Shown piece after piece: positions 6,947 to 13,966 of a DNA stretch of 22,687 nucleotides. The DNA is taken from assembly GCA_036521995.1 (NCBI GenBank), contig DATDGR010000075.1, positions 1 to 22,687 of the forward strand. The letters are read 5' to 3'. Every line of letters starts with the position of its first letter. Positions within the stretch are counted from its first letter, which is position 1. This DNA is from Gp13-AA77 sp036521995. GTDB taxonomy: Bacteria; Acidobacteriota; Terriglobia; UBA7540. The position numbers were made by a program, and so were the translations under genes. The notes beneath the pieces were generated by a model. That model made no database searches. It saw nothing but the letters and a program-made list of their open reading frames with translations, and had not been told where the DNA came from.

Positions 6947-9900
6947 ACGACGGGTTTGGTTCTGGCTCACCCTCTTGGGTGGCGAGCCGGTGGTATCCCT
7001 TCCTGCGCACAGCGCTGAACACCACCGGAACGAAGAATAGAGTGGCCACGGTGGCAATCAACAGACCCCCGATGACGGCCCGGCCCAGTGGAGCGTTCTG
7101 CTCTCCCCCCTCGCCGATACCGAGGGCCATGGGCAGCATGCCGATGATCATGGCGAGAGCGGTCATGATCACCGGGCGCAGCCGCGTGAATCCAGCGGAC
7201 AGCGCCGCCTCCACCGGGTTCTTCCCCTCCTTGAGTTCACCGGTGGCAAAGGTGACCAGCAAAATGCTGTTCGAGGTTGCCACCCCAATGCACATGATGG
7301 CGCCCATGAGCGACGGAACGTTGAGCGTGGTGCGAGTGACAAACAGCATCCAGACAATCCCGGCCAACGCGCCCGGGAGGGCCGTAATAATAATAAAGGG
7401 ATCGGCCCAGGACTGAAAATTCACCACCATGAGCAGATAGACGAGGAGGACAGCGAACAGGATTCCATATTCGAGGCCCGTGAAGGAGGAGCGCATGGTT
7501 TCGACCTGGCCACGCTCCACCATGAAGCTGCCCCGCGGCAGTTGCCCGCGGAATTCGTCCATTACCTTATCCACATCCGCCGCCACGTTGCCCAGATCCC
7601 GGTCCTGGGTCGTGGCATAGATGTCCACGACGCGTTGCACGTCATAGTGGCTCACCACGGCCAGCGTCTGGCCACGCCGGATGCCGGCCAGATTGCCCAG
7701 GATCTCCGGCTGGGGAACGTTGCCGCCCGCAATGGGAAGGCTCCGCAGGTCATTCAAGGTATCCATGTGATACTGAGGGGTCTGCGTCACGACCGTGTAG
7801 TTCACGCCCTGCGGGCTTAACCAGAAGCTGGGAGCGGTCTGAAAGCTGCTGGCCAGACCCACCAAGGTGTCGCTGGCGACATTGGCCTGGGTGAAACCCA
7901 TCTCCTGCGCCTTGGTTCGATCCACATCCACGAAAACCACAGGCTGATTCAAGGCTTGTTGAATATGGACGTCGGCCGCGCCGGGAATCTGGCGGATGCG
8001 GGAGACCATGGCGCTGGCCACCTTGAAGTTTCGCTCCATATCTTCGCCGACCAACTGGATGTCGATGGGCGAAGGGCGGCCGAAGTTCAGAATCTGGCCC
8101 ACGATGTCAGCCGGTTGGAAAAAGAATTGAGTGCCCGGGAACTCCCTCGGCAGTTTGCGGCGGAGTATCCGGATGTAATCCGGCGACGGACGATGGTGGG
8201 GACTGAGCGAGATCAGAATCTCCGCGTCCGAAGTCCCGATCACCCCGCTGTTACTGTAGGTCAGGTTGATACCGCTGTAGGGCATTCCGATGTTATCCAG
8301 CATCGTATTCAGTTCGTGGGGCGGTATCTCCTGCCGGATGGCCTGCTCCACGCGCTCGCACAACGCCGCAGTTTCCTCGATGCGCAAGCCGATGGGAGCG
8401 CGGAGGTGCAGCCGGATCTGGCCGGCGTCCACGTACGGGAACAGGTCCGATCCCAGCAGCGGAATCAGGAACAGGCTGGCCACGCAAAACCCTAGAAAGG
8501 CGACGCCAAACGTTAGGCGATGATGCAGGCACCATTCGAGCAAGTGCGCGTATCGCTCCCGAAGGCGCTCGAACCCCCCCTCGAAACCGCCATGGAAGCG
8601 CCGGAACCAGCCCGGGCCGCGGTGCGGTCGATTCCGTCTCTCTTCCTCCAACCGCCTCTCGGAGCGGTAGAAGTAGAACATCATGGTGGGAACCAGGGTG
8701 CGGGAGAGCAGGTAAGAGGCCAGCATGGCGAAGACCACGGCTTCGGCCAGCGGCCGGAACAGGAAGCCGGAGATCCCGGTCAGAAACATGATGGGAACGA
8801 AGACGATGCAGATGCTGAGGGTGGCGACGAAAGCGGGCGTGGCGATCTGGCTGGCGCTGGCCAGGATCGTCTCCCTCAGCGACTTGCCTTCCGGCAACAG
8901 GCGGTTGGTATTCTCCACCTCCACCGTGGCGTCATCCACCAGGATGCCCACGGCTAACGCCAGGCCCCCCAAGGTCATCATGTTGATGGTTTCGCCCAGC
9001 GAACTCATGGTGAGCAGCGAAGTGAGGATGGCGAGCGGAATCGAGATGGCCACCACGATCGTCATGCGCCAACTTCCTAGAAAGACGAGAATCATGGTGG
9101 CGGTCAGGAAGGCAGCGATGGTCGCTTCCCGGAGCACTCCCTTGATGGCAGCGCGCACGAATAAGGACTGGTCCGCAATCGGATTGATCTCCAGGTCTGG
9201 AGGCAGGGCCGCCTGGATCTGGGGGAGGTGCGCCTTCACGCGGGAGACAATGTCCAGGGTCGAGGCCTTCCCGCTCTTGAAGACCGTGATCAGCGCCGAG
9301 CGGTGCCCATCGACGTGCACGATGTTGGTCTGAAACTGAAAGCCGTCATGCACGTGAGCCACGTCGCGGATGTAGACCGGCGTCCCGTTCACAACTTTAA
9401 TAGGCAGATTGTTGAGTTCCGCTACTTGGGGCGGACTGCTGTTTAATTCGACGTCGTACTCGCGCGGCCCGAGCTTGATGGTGCCTTCCGGCAGGATCAG
9501 GTTCTGAGAGCTGACGGCGTTCACCACTTCCGCGCCGGAGACGCCGCGCGCCAGCAACGCCTGCGGGTCGAGATCGACGCTCACCTGCCGCTGCTTTCCG
9601 CCGTAAGGCCAGGGCATGGCGGCGCCTTCGATGTCGGCCAGTTGAATCCGGATAAAGTTGGCTCCCAGGTCAAAAAGCTGTCCCTCGGAGAGGGTCGGGC
9701 TGCTCAGGCCCAACTGCAGAATGGGCACGGTGGAGGCCGAGTAGGCAATCACCAGCGGGGGGGTGGTGCCGGGCGGCATCTGCCGGATGCCCGCCTGGCC
9801 TACAGCCGTAGCCTGAGCGACGGCGCCGTTGATGTCGGCATCCTGCTGGAAGAAGATCTTGATCACGCCAATACCGAAGTAAGACTGGGACTCGATGTGC

Positions 9901-10139
9901 TCGATGTCGTTGACGGTGGTGGTCGCAAAGCGCTCGTAGAGCCCCACCAACCGCCTTTCAATCTCGTCGGGCGCCAAGCCCGTATAGCCAAACACGATGC
10001 TGACCACGGGAATGTTGATGTTCGGAAAGATGTCGGTCGGGGTGCGCAGAATCGCCACCACGCTGAGGATCAGAACCAGCATTGAAGCCACCACAAAGGT
10101 ATAGGGGCGATTCAGCGCGAGCCTGACGATCCACATCAT
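6942..10139 (-). CDS. RND multidrug efflux permease (HAE1/AcrB-MdtB-like)
   Basis: This is a proton-driven inner-membrane pump that moves substrates (drugs, solvents or lipophilic compounds; specificity cannot be read) into the adaptor/channel duct. Its 1065 residues are full family length with the 12-helix duplicated layout. TM1 is at about residues 10-32 (NRPYTF start), with porter domains after TM1 and after TM7. TM4 'GILVDDATVEVENTNR' carries the two proton-relay aspartates, D402 and D403. In TM10 the usual lysine (AcrB K940) is replaced by Ser956 ('GVATSNSILLV'), while the TM11 equivalents of AcrB R971 and T978 are kept (R986, T993). It lacks CusA/CzcA metal-pump features that I can recognise. 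Two consecutive ATG codons start it, with weak AAGGTAG upstream. It is the first gene of the operon. Confidence 0.95.
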   Translation of the reverse strand: MMWIVRLALNRPYTFVVASMLVLILSVVAILRTPTDIFPNINIPVVSIVFGYTGLAPDEIERRLVGLYERFATTTVNDIEHIESQSYFGIGVIKIFFQQDADINGAVAQATAVGQAGIRQMPPGTTPPLVIAYSASTVPILQLGLSSPTLSEGQLFDLGANFIRIQLADIEGAAMPWPYGGKQRQVSVDLDPQALLARGVSGAEVVNAVSSQNLILPEGTIKLGPREYDVELNSSPPQVAELNNLPIKVVNGTPVYIRDVAHVHDGFQFQTNIVHVDGHRSALITVFKSGKASTLDIVSRVKAHLPQIQAALPPDLEINPIADQSLFVRAAIKGVLREATIAAFLTATMILVFLGSWRMTIVVAISIPLAILTSLLTMSSLGETINMMTLGGLALAVGILVDDATVEVENTNRLLPEGKSLRETILASASQIATPAFVATLSICIVFVPIMFLTGISGFLFRPLAEAVVFAMLASYLLSRTLVPTMMFYFYRSERRLEEERRNRPHRGPGWFRRFHGGFEGGFERLRERYAHLLEWCLHHRLTFGVAFLGFCVASLFLIPLLGSDLFPYVDAGQIRLHLRAPIGLRIEETAALCERVEQAIRQEIPPHELNTMLDNIGMPYSGINLTYSNSGVIGTSDAEILISLSPHHRPSPDYIRILRRKLPREFPGTQFFFQPADIVGQILNFGRPSPIDIQLVGEDMERNFKVASAMVSRIRQIPGAADVHIQQALNQPVVFVDVDRTKAQEMGFTQANVASDTLVGLASSFQTAPSFWLSPQGVNYTVVTQTPQYHMDTLNDLRSLPIAGGNVPQPEILGNLAGIRRGQTLAVVSHYDVQRVVDIYATTQDRDLGNVAADVDKVMDEFRGQLPRGSFMVERGQVETMRSSFTGLEYGILFAVLLVYLLMVVNFQSWADPFIIITALPGALAGIVWMLFVTRTTLNVPSLMGAIMCIGVATSNSILLVTFATGELKEGKNPVEAALSAGFTRLRPVIMTALAMIIGMLPMALGIGEGGEQNAPLGRAVIGGLLIATVATLFFVPVVFSAVRRKGYHRLATQEGEPEPNPSF

Positions 10140-10288
10140 AGGGCAGCTACCTTACGAACCTTGCTTGAAGCGGGGCCGCCCCCGAACTCAGGTGCAAGCC
10201 CATAGCTTTCAGATGCGGCACACTGTGAGGAGGTTCGACACCATGTTGTATCGAATCGCCGCCCCTTCAATCCCCCCGATTCAACCGG

Positions 10289-11482
10289 CTAAAGGGGCTT
10301 GGCGCGGATGTTCTGCTCGAAGCAAAAGTCCACCAGTGCCGGGCCGAAGCGTTGCTCGACGGCGGAGGGCACGTCAGACCTGTTCAGCAGCTTGTACTCG
10401 AACCAGATCGTACCGTCGGCCGGCTGACCCTCGGCAGCGCGAGGATTGACGATGGCCAGGAGGTACCCGTAAACGTTCTGGATGGCCACCTGAGCATCCC
10501 GCCACGCGTCGGGGAGCGCGTATCGCTGGGCGCCGGCGGTTCCCACGATCCATCCGGGCAGTACCCCGCCGTTCGTCCGCCAGTACTCAGTGCCAAAAAT
10601 GCCGTTCATGTAGTAGTGCGAGTGGCTGGCCAGAATGTAGACCTTTTTGTGCGCCCCGTTTTGAGCTTTCAGCATCTCCCGGTACACCTCGCGCCCGCTG
10701 TCGATAGGGACCTGCTTACCCGATTCGCTCATACTGTGCCCGAATGAAATGCTGTTCGGCAACGGCTCATGCATGCCGACCACGATAGTCTGCACCTTTG
10801 AGTCCGACTCGTCCTTACCCATCACTCGATGAAACCAGGCCATCTGGTTGGCGTCGAATTGATCGATCGAGGCGTCGTCTAGGTTGATGAAATCGACGTC
10901 CCGCTCGGTCCAGTGATAGTAGGTCTCGAGCGTCGCCGTGCCGTCTGCCTCCCGCGCGCGGCGGAGAGCAGGTTGGTCCAGCCAGGACCGGAAGGTCTGG
11001 ATGTAATCCGCCCGCGTGTGGATGACGGTCTTCTGGTCGCCCAGCTCGTGGTTGCCGATTCCAAGGTACACTGGCAAGGGCTTGAAAAGATCAAGCTGGT
11101 AGGTAATGAAATCCTGCCAGGCCATCTGGCGGTACTCATCGAGGCTCATCTTCTTCGACTGATAGCCCGGCCGCCGGCTGATGTCTTCATCAATGTTGTA
11201 CAGGTTTCGAAAGTCTCCCAGGTGCCAGTAGAAGCCCACGCCCAAATTCTTGGCGCTGGCGGCAATGGCCGGCATGACGATATCTCCGCAGTTCCGGGAG
11301 TCGCCCGACACCGCAAATCGCCACGTGGCCGGCGATTCGGCAGCGCTTTGTGCGCCACGATCAGAGCGTGTCCGCGGCTGGGCGGGCATCTTCTCGGAAA
11401 AGCCTGCGCTCAACAGCATCGCACCCGCGACCGCAGGGGTGCAGAGCCATCTCCGCATCCGGAAACTGGGTCTTACCGCCAT
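10289..11482 (-). CDS. Exported calcineurin-like metallophosphoesterase
   Basis: This is a predicted periplasmic or secreted metal-dependent phosphoesterase with unknown substrate. I chose the ATG at 11482, giving 397 residues, because GGGAGG lies 6 bases upstream. An in-frame upstream start at 11524 has no such support. The N-terminus has an RR pair followed by a hydrophobic stretch and 'MPAQ', a signal peptide probably cleaved near residues 30-35. The metallophosphoesterase blocks are all visible: AVSGD61SR, HLGD90FRN, GIGN144HE, GMH238EP and SH287SH289. The first block normally reads GDxH; here the His is replaced by Arg63. The C-terminal part (about 300-397) is unassigned. The gene is divergent from aspS and 149 bp before the efflux operon on the same strand. 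Confidence 0.85.
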   Translation of the reverse strand: MAVRPSFRMRRWLCTPAVAGAMLLSAGFSEKMPAQPRTRSDRGAQSAAESPATWRFAVSGDSRNCGDIVMPAIAASAKNLGVGFYWHLGDFRNLYNIDEDISRRPGYQSKKMSLDEYRQMAWQDFITYQLDLFKPLPVYLGIGNHELGDQKTVIHTRADYIQTFRSWLDQPALRRAREADGTATLETYYHWTERDVDFINLDDASIDQFDANQMAWFHRVMGKDESDSKVQTIVVGMHEPLPNSISFGHSMSESGKQVPIDSGREVYREMLKAQNGAHKKVYILASHSHYYMNGIFGTEYWRTNGGVLPGWIVGTAGAQRYALPDAWRDAQVAIQNVYGYLLAIVNPRAAEGQPADGTIWFEYKLLNRSDVPSAVEQRFGPALVDFCFEQNIRAKPL

Positions 11483-11650
11483 TCGTAGCCTCCCGGCTTT
11501 GGCGTCGACTCTTGAATCTAGCACAGCCGCAGCGCGTTATGGGATTCCGTGTCGGCCATCGCCCGGTCCGTGAGCACGCTGACGAGCGGTGATCGGTCAA
11601 CGATGACAAAGATCGCGGCGCTCGACTTTTTCCGGTCTTTGCGGCTAACC

Positions 11651-11662
11651 TGTCAGTTGACA
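11651..11662. promoter_or_regulatory. TGTCA-N2-TGACA palindrome upstream of aspS
   Basis: This perfect inverted repeat has 5-bp arms and a 2-bp spacer. Its right half forms a perfect TTGACA (-35-like, 11657-11662). No good -10 lies 16-18 bp downstream, so promoter assignment is weak. It sits in the divergent region between the phosphoesterase and aspS and could be an operator. A mirror arrangement (TGACA-N3-TGTCA) occurs before mutL. Confidence 0.3.
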
Positions 11663-11749
11663 TACCTTGCGGGGCTCGGGCCATCGGCGAAGTGATTGGG
11701 CCACGCCCTTACTTTCAACCTTGCACTTTCGACCGTCGTCCGGCGGACC

Positions 11750-11754
11750 GGAGG
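11750..11754 (+). promoter_or_regulatory. Shine-Dalgarno for aspS TTG start
   Basis: GGAGG ends 9 bases before the TTG at 11764. This fixes the start of aspS where no ATG is available ahead of the conserved N-terminus. Confidence 0.65.
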
Positions 11755-11763
11755 CACTGACCT

Positions 11764-13620
11764 TTGGAACTCGATCTTCTCGGAAACCGGCAGCGAACCC
11801 ACCATTGCGGTGAACTGCGCCCTGAGCACGCGAGGCAAAGGGTCTTCCTGGCCGGCTGGGTGGCCCGGCGGCGCGATCTGGGCAACCTGATCTTCATCGA
11901 TCTGCGCGACCACACCGGCATCACTCAGGTGGTGTGCCGTCCGGAGATGAGCTCCACAGCCCACGCCAAGGCAGAAGAGGTCCGGTCCGAGTACGTGCTA
12001 GGCGTTGAGGGCGAGGTAGCGTTGCGAGCGCCGGAAACGATCAACCAGGAGCTCGCCACCGGTCAGGTGGAGGTGGTAGCCCAGGAACTTCTGGTATTGA
12101 ACGAAGCCCGCACCCCTCCCTTCCCCATCGACGACGAGGGTAGGCTGAACGAGGAGACGCGCCTTCGCTACCGGTATGTCGACCTGCGCCGCGGCCGCAT
12201 ACAGCACCACCTGCGGCTGCGCCACCAGGGTAGCCTGGCCGTTCGCGAATACATGACGCGGCATGGCTTCGTCGAGATTGAGACTCCCTTCCTGACCCGC
12301 AGCACTCCCGAAGGCGCACGCGATTACCTGGTGCCGAGCCGCGTCCGCCCCGGGCACTTCTACGCTTTACCTCAATCGCCACAGCTCTTCAAACAGATCC
12401 TGATGATCGCCGGCTTCGACCGCTACTTTCAGATCGTGCGCTGCTTTCGCGACGAGGATTTGCGCGCCGACCGCCAGCCGGAGTTCACCCAGGTCGATAT
12501 CGAGATGGCCTTCCCGTCACGCGAAGCGCTGTTTGAGATCATCGAGGGCCTGATCGAAAAACTCTTTGCGTTGATCGACGTGAAGGTGGAGCGTCCGTTT
12601 GGCATTCTGCCTTACGACGAGGCCATGGAGAAATACGGTTCGGACAAGCCGCACCTCGGGTTTGATTTGGCTTGGAAACGGATCGAGCTTCCCGCGGGCG
12701 CGCGCGGCAAGATTCATGTGGCCGAGCCGCTCAAGGCCTTGCGAGTGCCCGGTGGTGCTACCATGTCCCGGGGCCAAGTCGACAAGCTGCAGGAGGTAGC
12801 CAAGAGTGCGGGCGCCGATTGGTTTGCCTCGATCAAGGTTTTCGGCGACGTGCCGTCGTCGCTGGCGAAGGTCGCGGGCGAAGAAGCTGTCGGGTCGATA
12901 ATTAATGAGATGCAGGCTGGTAATGGTGACCTAGTCGTCGTGCTCGGGTTGAAGTCTGGCGGGGCCGTGAGTGCGCAAGGAAGCGAGCGCCACCTCAGTA
13001 TCGAACAAGTGCGCCACCTGGACGAAGCATCGGGCGAGGTGCGGCTCGAAATCGCCAAGCGGCTCGATTTAATCAAGCCGGGCACTTGGAGCTTCGGCTG
13101 GGTGGTGGACTTTCCCATGTTCGAGTACGACGAAAAGGAGAAACGCTACGCGGCCATGCACCACCCCTTCACCTCGCCACGCGAAGAGGACCTCGACAAA
13201 CTGGAATCCGATCCGTCGGCGTGCAAGGCGCGCGCCTATGACCTGGTGCTGAACGGATCGGAGATCGGCGGCGGCTCGATTCGTATTCACCGGCCGGACA
13301 TTCAGCGGCGCGTTTTCAGCACGCTCGGCATTACCGAAGAAAGGGCCCGCCAGCGCTTTGGGTTCTTCCTGGACGCGCTCGAGAGCGGCGCGCCGCCGCA
13401 CGGCGGAATCGCGCTCGGCTGGGACCGCATCATCGCACTGATGGCTGGCGAGACCAACATTCGCGAGGTGATCGCGTTCCCCAAGACGGCCAGCGCCTTC
13501 GATCTGATGTGCGACGCGCCATCGACGGTCGACCCGGAGCAGCTTCGTGAACTGGAGCTCGAGATCAAGACAGCGGAGAATCTGGAGGCAATACGGGCCC
13601 GCTTGGAGCGAAGCCAGTAA
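11764..13620 (+). CDS. aspS: Aspartyl-tRNA synthetase, bacterial type
   Basis: This enzyme charges tRNA-Asp with aspartate in the cytoplasm. Its 618 residues are slightly longer than the usual 590 or so. It has an N-terminal OB-fold anticodon-binding domain ('THHCGELR', 'GWVARRRDLGNLIFIDLRD'), then the class II catalytic core with 'YRYVDLRR', 'ATPEGARDYLVPSR'-like (here STPEGARDYLVPSR), 'ALPQSPQLFKQ' and motif 2 'FRDEDLRADRQPEFTQVDIEM'. The bacterial GAD insertion follows, then motif 3 'GGIALGWDRIIALMAG'. Residue L39, after RRRD, matches the discriminating E. coli enzyme (L30) rather than the His of non-discriminating enzymes such as Pseudomonas (H31). A preference for tRNA-Asp is therefore likely, by inference. 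The start is TTG with GGAGG 9 bases upstream. Confidence 0.96.
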   Translation: MELDLLGNRQRTHHCGELRPEHARQRVFLAGWVARRRDLGNLIFIDLRDHTGITQVVCRPEMSSTAHAKAEEVRSEYVLGVEGEVALRAPETINQELATGQVEVVAQELLVLNEARTPPFPIDDEGRLNEETRLRYRYVDLRRGRIQHHLRLRHQGSLAVREYMTRHGFVEIETPFLTRSTPEGARDYLVPSRVRPGHFYALPQSPQLFKQILMIAGFDRYFQIVRCFRDEDLRADRQPEFTQVDIEMAFPSREALFEIIEGLIEKLFALIDVKVERPFGILPYDEAMEKYGSDKPHLGFDLAWKRIELPAGARGKIHVAEPLKALRVPGGATMSRGQVDKLQEVAKSAGADWFASIKVFGDVPSSLAKVAGEEAVGSIINEMQAGNGDLVVVLGLKSGGAVSAQGSERHLSIEQVRHLDEASGEVRLEIAKRLDLIKPGTWSFGWVVDFPMFEYDEKEKRYAAMHHPFTSPREEDLDKLESDPSACKARAYDLVLNGSEIGGGSIRIHRPDIQRRVFSTLGITEERARQRFGFFLDALESGAPPHGGIALGWDRIIALMAGETNIREVIAFPKTASAFDLMCDAPSTVDPEQLRELELEIKTAENLEAIRARLERSQ

Positions 13621-13656
13621 CGGGTGCTCTGCGAGGCCACCGGTCCCGCTCTTCGC

Positions 13657-13707
13657 TTGACATTGACAAAGTGTCACAATACGGTAGATATCTGTAGGGT
13701 AATGACA
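13657..13707 (+). promoter_or_regulatory. Promoter/operator candidate with clustered TGACA half-sites
   Basis: Two tandem TTGACA hexamers (13657-13662, 13663-13668) abut. The second forms TGACA-AAG-TGTCA (13664-13676). A further TGACA lies at 13703-13707. With 17 bp spacing, the first hexamer faces TACGGT (13680-13685); with 16 bp, the second faces TAGATA (13685-13690). Both are mediocre -10 elements. The local AT content rises compared with the flanks, as expected for a promoter. It would drive the 21-codon ORF and/or mutL-cmk. Confidence 0.4.
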
Positions 13708-13742
13708 GGTCACAACCGCCTTCCGATGAGTTCAGGGGAGTT

Positions 13743-13808
13743 ATGACGTTCAAAGCCGGAATATATCTGATTATAAAGATGTTGGCCACTTATCCTTCCG
13801 GTCAATGA
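13743..13808 (+). CDS. Possible 21-residue small ORF in the mutL leader
   Basis: This frame runs ATG to TGA and encodes MTFKAGIYLIIKMLATYPSG plus a final Gln. It is preceded by AGGGGAG only 2 bases before the ATG (unusually tight) and by the promoter-like block at 13657-13707. The composition (hydrophobic centre, AT-rich codons) differs from its neighbours. It could be a leader peptide, a small membrane peptide, the remnant 5' end of a lost gene, or chance. No family is recognised. Confidence 0.25.
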   Translation: MTFKAGIYLIIKMLATYPSGQ

Positions 13809-13966
13809 GACGGCGGTCGGTTCGAGGAGAAACGGGGCGGCGTCTGGACAGCGGCGGGCGGCTTGGGGGCCGAGGGCGGAGGCGCAGTTTGAGGCTGGAC
13901 AGACAGCCTGAAATCACCTCAGGCGCCGTCGTCGATGCACTGAAACCAGAACGGCCCGATTAACCG

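Larger units (their letters stand above)
13621..13966 (+). other. 346-bp intergenic region between aspS and mutL
   Basis: It contains a promoter-like, palindrome-rich block (13657-13707), a possible 21-codon ORF (13743-13808), and then GC-rich sequence with no recognisable feature up to mutL. I see no clear intrinsic terminator after aspS. Confidence 0.5.

Noticed and set aside
10140..10288. Possible promoter/operator for the RND operon
   Set aside because: I found no convincing -10/-35 pair or operator palindrome, only short GC-rich self-complementary runs.
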